Positions 23,597 through 33,836 of a DNA stretch of 64,000 nucleotides are shown here, piece by piece; positions within the stretch are counted from its first letter, which is position 1, and each line of letters opens with the position of its first letter. This DNA is from Apium graveolens (Eukaryota; Streptophyta; Magnoliopsida; Apiales; Apiaceae). The notes below the pieces were generated by a model, which worked only from the letters and a program-made list of their open reading frames with translations, was not told the DNA's origin and made no database searches. A program made the position numbers and the translations under genes. The DNA lies in contig NC_133648.1 of the NCBI RefSeq assembly GCF_009905375.1, positions 90,088,631-90,152,630 of the forward strand, written 5' to 3'.

Positions 23597-26152
23597 GATT
23601 TCTTGGCAACTGAAGGTTTAGGGGTAGAAACAGGATCAACAAATGAAACCTTGACAGGCTTAGCTTTCACTCTGACTGACTCCTTCTCAGTGCTAGTCTT
23701 ATCAGAGATGTTAGACTTAGAGACAGGAGGTACTCTTAGCCTGTGTGTGCTCATTACTCATGCTTGTCTTAGTGTCAGTGCAAGTGCTAGCAGTGGCATG
23801 AAAAGCTTTGAAATATTCAGACATGGTAACAAATACACATGACATACATCCAACTACACCACAGGGCTCATGAAAGCTAGGCATGTTAGGCATGGAAGGC
23901 AAACTGGAAGATGCAACAAATTCTACTTTAGCTTTAGTCTCGTCCTTCAGGCCGATCGAGCGCAAGAAATAACTTGCGCGTGCATGCATGTGTAAGGTGT
24001 GTAGCAGAATTTCAATTATTACATAACTTCCTAGATGCAGATGAGGAAGATGCAAAATCAGATTTCTTATTTACACCTACCTTGCCATTCCTGTTCTTCT
24101 TAGTCTTAACCTTAGCACCCTCACCAGTCTTAGAGTTAACTACAGGGTCTGGTTTCTTAAGTGTGTCAGGTTCCTTACTATCCACCTTATTACCTAGGTC
24201 AGCTGTGGATTTAGCTTTACTAGCTGGAGGCTTAGGAGTCTTAGGGGATTCCTCTACCTTCTCTCTATCTTCAGCAATCAATTCCTCATTGATTAGCAAA
24301 CTTACTTCATCCAAAGGTTGTGAAACAGACTCAGTGAACAATGGAGATACAACATCTTTAATAACATATGGAACCTTTTCTGAAACAAACATGTTTATTT
24401 CAGATGTACCACTATGTTTCTTACTGTTCAGCTTAGAATAGTCAAGTCCTATTGAAGTCTTATATTTAAATCTTTGACTATCTATTATCTCCTTCCGAGT
24501 CAAAGCTGCATTCTTAAACTCCTGTAACTTTTTTTCTAAGTCAGCAATTTGGGTTCTAAGAATGGCTTCTATGTCTGCATTGCACTTAACCTTATTCTCT
24601 AGATATTCATATTTTTGTTTAAGGTCTTCTAGCCCAACTACAAGCAATTCTAGTTCTTCATTCCTATAGATTAAACTTTCAGATTTAAGAACTAACTTAT
24701 CATTTTCAAGTTTATATGCAAACATGCTTGTATGAACATTATACAATTCTAGAGTAAGTTCATGCACAATAGATTTATATTCAGACACAGACATATCTAT
24801 AATGGTAAGTTCAGGAACCTGAGATGATTGTGATGATTCCTCTGTAGAGTCTGCCATAAGAGCCAGATTTATATACCTTTCCTCTTCATCCGAATCAGTA
24901 TCATCCCAGCTTTTTCCTTCAACAATGTACACTCTTCCCTTTTCCTTTACCACATAAGCATTCAGCTTCTGTTTCAGCTTCTCATTCTTCCTCTTTAAAT
25001 CTTCATAAGTTTCCTTCTTTTCATAGGAGTCTTTTTCTTTTGCTGCCTTAGGCTTTCTGTAATCAGATACAAAGTGCCCTAACTTATTACAGTTGTAACA
25101 TCTTGTTTTGCTCTTGTCTACCCAACTTGACTCGTAGCCTCCTCTGGAGCTTGACTCTGATAAGTAGCTTCCTTTCTGAAATCTCCCTGATGAACCCTTG
25201 ATTTATAGTTGGGCTTCCTTCTGAATCTAACATGACTAAATTTTGCAGCCATGTATGCCATAAATTTGTCCTCCAACTGTTCAAGTTCTTCCTGAGTATA
25301 GAACTCATTTTCATCCTCTGGCTCACCATGAGCAATTTCAGCTATGATAATTTCCTTGATTGTTGAGGAGGGTGCAACCTTGTCTTCTTGAGCTTCAGGT
25401 TCACGAACTACAAGTGCAGTGGTTTTTGCAAGTGACGTACTATTACTGTCAATAGAACCAGGTCCATAGATAATAGCTCTCTGCTCTTGCTCCAGCTCAT
25501 ATGTTCTTAGCTTTCCATAGATCACATCCAGGGACATAGTAATAAAATCTGCTCTTTCCCTGATTGATGTGTTCTTTTGTTCCAGATGAACTGGGAGCGT
25601 CAGCATAAACTTTCTATTAGACTCTTGTATAGGGTAAACTTTCCCTTGCAGCTTTAATTCACTTAACAGTCTTGTATATCTCTCAAAGAGTGAAGACAGT
25701 GCTTCTCCAGGTTAAAGTTTGAATGCCTCATACTGAGTCGTTAGAATATCTATCCTGTTTTCTTTGACTTCTTCTGTACCTTCCATTAAAAGCTCAATGG
25801 TATCCCACATATCTTTTGCACTATTACATCCTAGAAGTTGATGATTCGTATCATTATCGGTCGATTCCATAATTATGAGTTGAAGGCTTCTGTCCAGATT
25901 TATCAACTCCTTGTCAGTTTTCGTATATTTAGACGGATCCCTGGGAGTGGATGAGGAAGGAATTCTCATACCATCTATGGTTGTGGATTCAACAACTACT
26001 TCCATCAGAACATAAGGGCCATTCAGTAATATCCCAATATAAAGTGGATTCAAAGCTTTCATAAACAGCATCATCTTTTTCTTCCATAGGTTGTAATTAT
26101 CTCTATCGCATGGGGGAACCTTTATACTTCCAATTATTTGGTTGTTCATCAT
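23575..26152 (-). pseudogene. gag: Copia B gag, stops and frameshift
   Basis: ATG at 26152 (MMNNQIIGSIKVPPCDRDNY) opens the UBN2-type capsid domain. A TAA at 25712-25714 interrupts; the same frame resumes to 25118. A frameshift lies near 25118-25140, just before the zinc knuckle CYNCNKLGHFVSDY near 25100, whose last Cys is now Tyr. The coiled-coil middle is open from 24953 to 24012, where a TGA replaces the second Cys of the next knuckle (CNN*NSATHLTHAC). The tail continues with lesions to WVPKSS and a TAA at 23575-23577. The protein would be the particle shell; this copy cannot make it. Confidence 0.88.
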
Positions 26153-26281
26153 CTTGGCGGAATTAAATTATTTAAAATTCAAAAATTTCAAGAAATGAAA
26201 ATTTTCAAAAATTAAAAAATTCAAGAAATTTTGAAGAACTTGTTTCTTTCTTCGGATCTTGATTTGTATGTCAATCAACAA

Positions 26282-26293
26282 GCTCTGATACCA
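26282..26293 (-). other. Copia B primer-binding site
   Basis: Minus strand TGGTATCAGAGC, two bases from the LTR edge at 26296; complement of initiator Met tRNA. Confidence 0.93.
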
Positions 26294-26308
26294 ATTGTTA
26301 GTCCCAAA

Positions 26309-26344
26309 GTATCGTAGAAGGGGGGGGGGGGTTGAATACGATAC
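26309..26344 (-). other. LTR-end hairpin with C-run loop (copia B)
   Basis: 26309-26316 (GTATCGTA) pairs perfectly with 26337-26344 (TACGATAC). The loop is GAA, twelve G, then TTGAA. It lies 13 nt from the LTR edge. The stem bears no resemblance to that of copia A while the loop flanks are the same. Confidence 0.85.
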
Positions 26345-26697
26345 CTATAATCTTTTCGATTCATTTACAAGTTCTTTGTTGTAAGTATGGAATCAAATTG
26401 GACATAAAACAATTCAAGGAATATATCATTTTATTAATATAATCCTTAAGGTTGCTACAATATAATCAAGAAATTGATTAGCTACCATCAATTCAACATC
26501 ATAATAATATATTTACAAGCTTAATAAATGAGGTGCTTTAATGGAGCTCCCGTAAACACTCTATTGAAAGCTGAAGATGATAACTGAAATGAATTCAATT
26601 CATTTAGCTGCTAATGTAGTCTTTCAAATTCATTGAACAGGTGGCATTACTGTGTCCACATAATTCTTTGATTTTGCTGTAAATGAATCACTGAATA

Positions 26698-26996
26698 TCA
26701 CAACTCTTCTATGGTGACCAGTAACCTTGTATTGTTCTATGGCGACTGTTAAAGCTCTATGGCGACCGGGTAAATCCCCATGGACTTGAAGTCCTATGGC
26801 GACCAGGCAAAGCCCTATGGACACCAGGTGATTCCTTGTGGTCTTGAAGCCCTATGACGACCATGTAACTACTGTGTCCTCTTCTATGGCAATCAGACTC
26901 TATGGCGACCACTGGTGCCTTAGAGATTCTTTATGGCGACCACTGTGGTGCCTTAGAGTAATTCTCTATGGAGACCAGTTCCATGGTGACCATAGA
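26698..26996 (-). repeat. U3 array of CTATGGCGACCA motifs (copia B)
   Basis: About eleven degenerate copies of CTATGGCGACCA at 20-35 base spacing. The motif is related to the TGTGGCGACCACA unit in the 3' region of the same element. Confidence 0.82.
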
Positions 26997-27641
26997 GTCT
27001 ACTTGTAGTAGTATACACTTCTTTGGCAACCATAGTGAAGAATATTTTTCCTTAGAATATTCTTGCTTCTGTTAACCATTCTTCATTGTATCAACATTTT
27101 CTTCTGTAACTGAATCATATTTCCTTCTTGAATACTGATGTTTGGTGCACTGGTCTGGTTCACAAACAACTAGCATTGAGAGAACCTAATTCAGTTTGTC
27201 TTGTGTTTCTGAGCTGATACATATTTGTGAATATTCATTGCTTCTTTCACTGAACCCTTGATCTATAACACTTGAAATCAATTAATGTAACTGATGCTTA
27301 AAGTCCTTTGATGTCTTATTCTTCATGGCTGCTTGAAAATGTTAATGAATTTCTTCCCATTATCTGTTTTGAGGACTTAAAGAGTCAATTGCATCTTTTG
27401 GTTCTTTGTGTTTATCCTGTCTTCATCTGTAGGGTTCCTGTGCTTCACTGTTTAATATTGTTTATCTATTTCTGTTTTCATGTTGAGTTATAATTCCTTG
27501 ATTACATGTTACAATACATTATGCTTTATAGATACAAAGTAGCATATATAAAAGATAACTATGATTATAAGTTATTAGTAAGTCTTAATAATTAAAATAC
27601 CAAATATATATTCGTTTAAAAACACACTAGCATACCTAATA

Positions 27642-28165
27642 TGTTTTTTTATTAACAACACATATGTTTAAGTATCACAGTGGTTAGAGCTCTTGAAAAG
27701 CAATTGTAAGGCTTGGGTTCGATTCCCAAAAAATATATTTTTTCCAATAAATAACACATACAAGGGTAAAATAGTCATTTCAATGAGAATAAAAAATCTC
27801 AAACTTCAGGCGCGCGGTGTTCTGAAAAGTGGAGCCACGTTTAGGGATTAATTGTGTAATTCAAAATTAATCAAAATGATTTATTGGGTCATTAATCAAA
27901 CTAATTTATTATTACTTTAATATATAAATATTAATATATATATATATTTTTGTTATTTTGGTTGGGTAATATACAATAATTATATATTTATATTTATACA
28001 ATAAAATAAAATATGTAATATTATTAAAGTAAATATGATTTTTATGATGTAACTTATGAGTTGAGATCAATTTAAGATGAAAAATTAAATAGTTCATTAT
28101 TTAACCATTTAAAATAGTAATAATGTATATGAAAAATAAAAAAATCATAATTTTTTTTACAAATC
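27642..28165. other. AT-rich DNA outside copia B
   Basis: Older sequence into which copia B was inserted. It holds the tRNA-like SINE piece at 27671-27730 and long AT stretches; no coding frame is convincing. Confidence 0.6.
27671..27730 (+). mobile_element. tRNA-derived SINE head (partial)
   Basis: A pol III box A-like TGGTTAGAGCTC (27681-27692) and a box B GGTTCGATTCC (27716-27726) with the right spacing. The T-arm stem TTGGG/CCCAA is perfect. The acceptor arms do not pair and the 3' side runs into an A/T tract, so it is a SINE or tRNA fossil and not a working tRNA gene. Confidence 0.6.
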
Positions 28166-28657
28166 TGTTGATAGGGATAAATAAATCCTGATTACATAAT
28201 AGTTTGGGCTGCAAGGCCCAATAAGAAGATGTATGACATTCAAGACCAGAAAGGTTAACATGTCGATTAGGCCTGATGGACCAGATCAGGCCTGATGGAA
28301 CAAAGAAGGCCCAAAAACCCTGATTATTTATTAATTTCGTAATTAATAAATAAGGGAGAAAAACAGCTATTAAGATAAGTCCTAGTGAGGATATAAATCC
28401 TTGTAGATTGGCCTCCAAGGAACCTCATGGGATAAGGAATCAGCTTCCTACTCCCTAGGACTCCTAAGTCTATCCTAATTCAGAGACTTGACCACCAAGT
28501 CTCCTATACCAAGTCCAATTCAAGGACTCTCAACATCTATATAAGGGGCCTCACCCCACAGATCAGAACTACATTTTTTGACTTGATCCTTGGCAATCAG
28601 CAAGGTATGTAGGCATCTTGTTAAGGTAGATTGAGTCACGAAACACAAGAACAGTCA
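28166..28657 (+). mobile_element. Solo LTR (492 bp) with 5-bp target duplication
   Basis: Starts TGTTGATAGGG, ends ACAGTCA, and is flanked by aaatc on both sides (28161-28165 and 28658-28662). A TATA box, CTATATAAGGGG, lies at 28538-28549, about 110 bases before the end, as expected for a small copia-type LTR. No internal region or second LTR is present, so it is a solo LTR left by recombination. The family is not identified. Confidence 0.65.
28538..28549 (+). promoter_or_regulatory. TATA box in solo LTR
   Basis: CTATATAAGGGG, a strong plant TATA match, placed about 110 bases from the LTR 3' end. Confidence 0.55.
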
Positions 28658-29539
28658 AAATCGAGCCTTGAAGCTCACGTTCCTTATTATTAGATACAAC
28701 AATTATATATATTAGTTTTAATCCATAACATCTGTACTTTTATTTTTTTATTTTTCTCTATACATTTTTATTTTTCTGTCAAAGAGGCTGATTTTTGACC
28801 GATTAACCTGATTTTTGATCGATTAATTCGAATCTTGATCGATTTTCTTAAAAAACTATTTTGACCCTATTTTTGCTAATCGGTTCGCTTTCCTACCGAA
28901 CATTGATTAATCGGCGATTAATCACCGACTTTAGAGCGGTGACTTTAGGTATGTATTTGATTTGTATATAAATTCAAAAATCATTTTAGTAAATTGTAAA
29001 ATTAAATAGCATTAATCTTAGTTTGGAAAAATATCATGAATCTTTAACTTGATTTTATTATATCTTTTAGCTTTAAAATTCAATTTGTGTAATATTTATC
29101 ATTTAAAGTAAAGAAGAATGTCCTTAGGGAGATTATCTTGGTGCAAAACAAAAATGGCAGCTTGTTTTTTTATAACGTGTCCAGCCCATCTTAGGATAAA
29201 TAACCATTTTACCCACATATTGAGTCGCTAAGCCCATCAAGTGGAATGTGACACTTAACATATGCCTCATATTTTGTAGCCCCCGAATGTATATTTATAG
29301 TTATTATTTTATATTATAATATTGATTTTATTATTAATATAAACAAATATATGAATTGAAATTAGTTTTAGATGTTTTATCAATATACGTCTACTACAAA
29401 GGTGCAAGGGGTAGTTAATTTGGACGGTAATCCCACCGGTGGGGATATTGGGAAGGTTATGTCGTATAATTTGGACAATATTTCTTTAAAAGATGCTTTA
29501 AATAAAATAGGCATGATTTAAAAAAATCTACTTCAATTT
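28658..29539. other. AT-rich DNA between solo LTR and copia E
   Basis: No recognised gene. It has several ATCGATTAA-type words in 28785-28930 and a 49-codon open frame at 29372-29521 (listed separately). Otherwise nothing I can name. Confidence 0.5.
29372..29521 (+). CDS. Short open frame, possible exon remnant (49 aa)
   Basis: ATG at 29372 to TAA at 29519-29521. The composition looks protein-like and unlike the AT-rich surroundings: a Gly/Asn turn-rich first half (VNLDGNPTGGDIGKV), then an amphipathic helix (NISLKDALNKIGM). It contains the perfect palindrome CCCACCGGTGGG. I do not recognise it. It could be a captured exon or the end of a decayed element gene, or chance. Confidence 0.3.
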   Translation: MFYQYTSTTKVQGVVNLDGNPTGGDIGKVMSYNLDNISLKDALNKIGMI

Positions 29540-29554
29540 TGTTAGGAAATGAAT

Positions 29555-29584
29555 AACACATAGAGGGGGGGAGGTGAATGTGTT
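29555..29584 (-). other. LTR-end hairpin with C-run loop (copia E)
   Basis: 29555-29560 (AACACA) pairs with 29579-29584 (TGTGTT). The loop contains AGAGGGGGGGAGGTGAA. The stem is shorter than in copia A and B but in the same place. Confidence 0.65.
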
Positions 29585-30149
29585 TTACTGTTTTTATGTT
29601 TTTCTTGAGCTTTTTATGGTTGAGCAAAGTAAATTAAATCTTGTAGTGAAGTGTGTAACTGCAGAAATTTAAACATGCAATAATCAAGAACACAGATCTT
29701 TCAAAACTCACTTAATTTTATTTTAAAATTAAGAATCTTTTTCTACAAAAATTTCTAGGCGCTTTGTTAATAAAGAGCTTAGCTTATTCTTGAGAGTGTT
29801 ACAAGATTTTCTATCTAAATTGTTACCACTAACTAAAGGAACAATGTTAACTTTATAATTTAGTTAACTGCTAGTTTACACAATGTATAATAAGACATTC
29901 TATAACCTTTAGTAAACTGTCACTTGTCATTTCCATTTTAGGAAAATTGTATCTTCCATTTATGGTTTAGCATATCTTAGCATCCTGTGTTTGCTTTGAT
30001 CTTCCTTTGTCAGTTAATCTTCACCATTGATCTTGCACATCCTTCAAGTTGCTTTTTATAGACTTATCAATCCAGCTGTTTGGATTGTTTGTTGATTGTG
30101 AATCTTGGATATTGAACTGGTCTGCAAATTGTACTTTGAGATTTTACCT

Positions 30150-30500
30150 CGAGATCTCCATTTGGTCTATAGAGAACTTGACATCTCGATAAGTATATTA
30201 GCTTATCGAGATCTCTAATACTCCATGGTTAATTTGACTTGTAGAGTTCTCTGAGTTCTCTATAAGAGAATTTGGCTTGTCGAGATCTCTAGTCTTCATA
30301 TCTTCACTTTGACTTATCGATATCTCTGAGTTCTCTAGTGGCTTATTGATTTATCGATAACTCAAAGTTCTCTAGTCAAATTTGACTTGTCGATAACTCA
30401 GAGTTCTCTAGTGAATTTTGGCTTATCGATATCTCTGAGTTCTCTAGTTGAATTTGACTTATCGATAACTCAGAGTTCTCTAATGAATGTTGACTTGTCG
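30150..30500 (-). repeat. Array of TTATCGATAACTCAGAGTTC motifs (copia E)
   Basis: About nine degenerate units of 35-45 bases built from GACTTGTCGATAACTC and AGAGTTCTCTAG. Each holds the palindromes TTATCGATAA or TATCGATA and ACTCAGAGT. It is the copia E counterpart of the motif arrays in copia A and B. Confidence 0.85.
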
Positions 30501-32215
30501 ATAATTTGACTTATTTGAAAATGTTTGATGTGTCTGGTGTTTGGACAAATGTATGCTATACCCTTGCATGGCTGTAGGTATGCTTCAGGAAACGCAGCCA
30601 CTTGTGCATTCTTCAATTCAGTTAGAAACATGGTATCTTCATGAGTTACAACTTTGACTTTATTGATCATAATGTTCAACTCAGATGCCCTCCTTGCGAC
30701 TAGATAATTGAGGGACACCTGCATACATCTGTCTATCCCCGAGTCATTTATATTGACCACAATCCTCTTTTGCAGAAAATTGTCTTCATTCACCATGACC
30801 ACCCTTAAGAAGTTTATTGTCTTGTCCAGGGCCTTTTTTATGTGAAGTGATTATCATTGAGAGAAGCTTTTAGGGCCTTAAGCAATTCATCAAATTCTCT
30901 GCTTAGACTTGGTCCTTCAGCAACCCTAATAAGTCTCTCCATGTCAAGATCTACTTCTTGATTTAAATTCTTTTCAGCACCCTGGACTTGTTGAGTAGAT
31001 GATCTGGATCTTGCTAGCCTAGCCTCTATCTCCCCCTTAGTCTTGTTGGCAGGCATGAGGAGGGGAGTAGGAATTTCAGGCCTTATCTGTTCTGGAAGAG
31101 ATGGTAGAGGAATGTTGAGCTTGCCCATGATGGCTCCCAAAGTAACATATTTTTGCATTTGAAGGTGCCTGTGAGAGTCCACCAGGGTCTTTATGTATGT
31201 CTGTTGGCTTTTGACTAGTGAAGTCAAAGCCTGGACTTGAGTGTTGAGAGAAACATTGAAGTTTTCCAAAGAAGCTACTTGAGTCTGGAGTGCTTAGATG
31301 TCTGAAGAGGAAGATCTTGTAGCATAGATAACAGTAGATTGGCCAAAAGTAGCTTGCACAAATTTATGAATTTCATCCATGACCAAAGGTGAAGGAGTGT
31401 ATCTTGTAGTGTGCATTTGATCCAACTTCAACCTTGTGTCATTGGTTTTAATGATATGATCTTGAACAACTTTGTGCAAGGCTACAAATGATTCCTTGAG
31501 TTGATTTACACTCTTATCAATCCCACTGAGACCATACCTAAACATCTGTACTGAGAAGTGCTTGAATTGAGTTTTGATCTCAGTTTGAGAAGGGATGATT
31601 TGGTCCATTTTTTCTCTGACCATCTTCATTACTTTGTCTTGATGACCATTCAATGTTATTTGTAGAGCCTTTCCAAAGTTGTTGAAAGCCTTGATTTGAG
31701 CCTTCTAGACCTCATTGATGGCATCATACACCTCTTGTGGAGTGGGTGATCTTGCATTGCTTCCCAAGATTGTAATGTATTCCTCCTTGAATTTTGCTAA
31801 CACAACATCCATCTCAATAGAAAATTCCTTGTCCAACCAAGCATCACAGTTAGCATCCTGACCAGCTTTATCAACAATCTTTGCTTGATTTTCTTCAACA
31901 TCAGCCTGGTAGGTGAGCATGATTGCTTGATAGTCTTGATTGGACATATTGGATGTGAGCATATGTTGAGAGATTTGAGCTAGGCCTCCAAGTTGATCAA
32001 CTCTAAGATCTTCAATATTAGATGGTTGATTTTCAGTGTCTTGGAGCCATTAAAAGATGATGTGTGATTGAGAGGTGGAAGGTTAAGCATCAAAAACCAC
32101 CTGTGACCGAAGTCACAGTTTTACTCATAGATTGCTCTGTGTTTATGACAGTGTGTTATCCTCTACTTGTAGTGGGAACCACTAATTGAATTATAGGGGA
32201 TTTGATTGGGTTACT
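30470..32215 (-). pseudogene. Copia E third ORF, coiled-coil C-terminal part
   Basis: Pieces at 31962-31705, 31653-31294 and 31269-30838 share one frame and are separated only by stops; 30802-30470 is shifted. Upstream of 31962 the frame still reads related sequence (HTVINTEQSMSKTVTSVTGG near 32110-32170) with stops. Much of it should form coiled coils (IDKSVNQLKESFVALHKVVQ, TQVQALTSLVKSQQTYIKTL). The end (MVNEDNFLQKRIVVNINDSG) resembles the end of the copia C third ORF. Function is unknown. The N-terminal globular domain is missing because the Athila-like LTR cuts it off. Confidence 0.65.
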
Positions 32216-32241
32216 GTCATGTACATGTTGAGTGGCATTTA

Positions 32242-33134
32242 TGACACTTTATAACGCTCCATTAAGCTTTGAATTGGTGTTTTTGTACTCAAGTTATTGG
32301 TATTTTAATGTATTTTCTAGTGTTTTTGCATTTCAGGCATTAATCCGGAATTTAGGTGAATTAGCATTGATTTGATGCTAATATGGTATTAGGATGGTGT
32401 CCAAGGAATAAAGGCTCGTGAAGACCAACTCATTACAGCAAGAAAAGAAGGCAAAATAACTTTTTCCAGAAGACCGGCGTGCCTGCGCTGTCATAGTGCG
32501 CGACCGCGCCCGAGGAACAGAAACACAGTATGCTCGCGCTGGTCAAGCGCGCGGCCATGCCAGGATGGGAATTAAAATCTTGATTCTTGTGGACTTTTGA
32601 TTGGATGGACTTCTACTATGCATGGGCTGCTATATATACATAAATAAAGGTCATTTTTCAGAAGGAGACGTACCAGAGCTAAGGAGAAGACGTAAGAAGA
32701 CCGTAGAGCACAATTCAACGAAGGCGGGGAAGATCTTGTTTATACTTGTGAATCTTTGTTTTAAGTTGTAACTTTGGATGTTAGTTTTCTTATTCTTGAA
32801 CCTTTACTTTTGTTTCGTACTTGGATTTATTAAGTATAAAGACTACGTTTATTATACCATGCTTTCGTCAGAACCCACGTTGATGATGAATCCGATTATG
32901 GGCTAATTATTATCGTGGGGTTCTAACGGATTTATTTATGGATTTCTTTAGTTAATTTGTTTCAATTCCTTAGTGTGTGGTGATTGTAAAATAACCTAGT
33001 TTTGGTTGCGCTTATTCATCTTGTGAGCGTCACGAACTTATAAGATAGTGTGTTAATCTTTAATGAAGCGAAAGTGAATTTAAGGGTTTAAAACTTACCA
33101 TGCTAGCATAGGTTCGTGTATTTGATATTCATGA
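32242..33134 (+). mobile_element. Athila/Tat-like gypsy LTR fragment
   Basis: Starts TGACACTTTATAACGC at the break of the copia E ORF and ends where copia C begins. It has GC islands of the GCGCGACCGCGCC type, a TATA box at 32629-32640 (GCTATATATACA) and a 3' part (CCATGCTAGCATAGG, TCTAACGG) that I recall from Athila-type LTRs. It has no ORF of its own. The right part would be on the far side of copia C, outside the window. Confidence 0.55.
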
Positions 33135-33700
33135 TGTTAGGTCACACAACACTATAAAAGGGGGTTGAATATAATGTTTATACAATCAAATCGATTTATC
33201 AACACAAGTATGTAACAGTAATCAAGTATATTCAATATAATAAACTCTGTTACAATAGAACAGTTGTTCTCTCTCAGTGATGAACAATATCACTAAGAGC
33301 TTCTAGGTTACAATGTATAATGTTCTCGATAATGATAACAACACATATAGTGTAAACCCTAAGCTGTGTTTATATAGTACACAGTTACAAGATATCTTCT
33401 AATTGATATGGAATATAATTCTGTCTCCTAAAATATATCAATCAGATATCTTCTACAAATCTTCTAGTCTTCTAACTCTTCATGCATATCTTCTATTGTT
33501 TTAGTCATGATCCTTTCCTGTAAATCAGATGCTTTTCTTATCTGAAGTATCCGCACTTAAGTCCTGATATAAATCCTGACGGCCTTAAGTTCTGATATAA
33601 TTTCTGACTTCAGTAAGTTCTGATTTCCAGTACGTCCTGATATTAAGTTCTGAAAACTAAACACAACAGATTAGACATGACATCTCAAATATATCTAACA
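33135..33700 (-). mobile_element. Copia C 3' LTR (566 bp)
   Basis: Minus strand starts TGTTAGATATATTTGAG at 33700 and ends GTGACCTAACA at 33135. It contains U3 copies of the AGTTCTGATAT/AAGTCCTGATAT motif (33540-33660), a TATA box (33368-33379, TACTATATAAAC on the minus strand) and the C-run hairpin (33148-33178). It aligns with the copia D LTR end to end. Confidence 0.9.
33148..33178 (-). other. LTR-end hairpin with C-run loop (copia C)
   Basis: 33148-33156 (AACACTATA) pairs with 33170-33178 (TATAATGTT) with one mismatch. Loop AAAGGGGGTTGAA. It lies 13 nt from the LTR edge. Confidence 0.75.
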
Positions 33701-33713
33701 ATCTCCCCAACTT
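33701..33713 (-). other. Copia C polypurine tract
   Basis: Minus strand GTTGGGGAGAT directly before the 3' LTR start, the usual primer site for plus-strand DNA. Confidence 0.75.
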
Positions 33714-33836
33714 GTAAATTATGCAAAATATACAAGTTAATAGATTTGATGATGTCAAAACATTTAAGTACAAATGCAATGAGAGTTTAAATAGACAACT
33801 AACTACAACTAACAATCCTTGTAGCTTTTAACAAAT

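Larger units (their letters stand above)
16442..27641 (-). mobile_element. Copia B: SIRE-like Ty1/copia retrotransposon, interrupted by gypsy A
   Basis: Minus element: 5' LTR 27641-26296, PBS 26293-26282, gag 26152-23575, pol 23596-20589, a 3' spacer with tandem hairpin repeats, then a third ORF from 19328 down to 16442, where gypsy A enters. The rest of the third ORF and the 3' LTR are outside the window. Gag and pol carry several stops and frameshifts, and the integrase core has a deletion. The outer LTR edge at 27641 is less sure because the expected TG has become TA. Confidence 0.88.
26296..27641 (-). mobile_element. Copia B 5' LTR (about 1346 bp)
   Basis: Inner edge GGGACTAACA at 26296 is firm (next to the PBS). 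The outer edge is set at 27641, where the minus strand reads TATTAGGTATGC, like the TGTTAGGAATATG start of copia A with one base changed. U3 holds the CTATGGCGACCA repeats, and the U5 end a G-run hairpin. Confidence 0.72.
29540..30520 (-). mobile_element. Copia E 3' LTR, inner edge unresolved
   Basis: Outer edge at 29540 is set by TGTTAGG and by the G-run hairpin 15 nt inside it, as in the other SIRE LTRs. The motif array at 30150-30500 takes the U3 position. The third ORF frame runs into this array, so either the LTR is truncated or part of the junction is lost. Confidence 0.5.
29540..32241 (-). mobile_element. Copia E: 3' part of a SIRE-like element
   Basis: Minus element seen only in its 3' part: the third ORF (32215-30470) followed by repeats and an LTR whose outer end is at 29540 (plus strand TGTTAGGAAATG). 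It is cut at 32241/32242 by an Athila-like LTR. No clear polypurine tract or inner LTR edge is seen, so the LTR start is unresolved. Gag and pol would lie beyond the right edge of the window. Confidence 0.7.

Noticed and set aside
27671..27730. Functional tRNA gene
   Set aside because: Acceptor arms do not pair and no anticodon arm can be drawn with confidence; kept as a SINE fossil.
29434..29445. CCCACCGGTGGG palindrome as a regulatory site
   Set aside because: A single 12-base palindrome without context; noted only inside the small frame.
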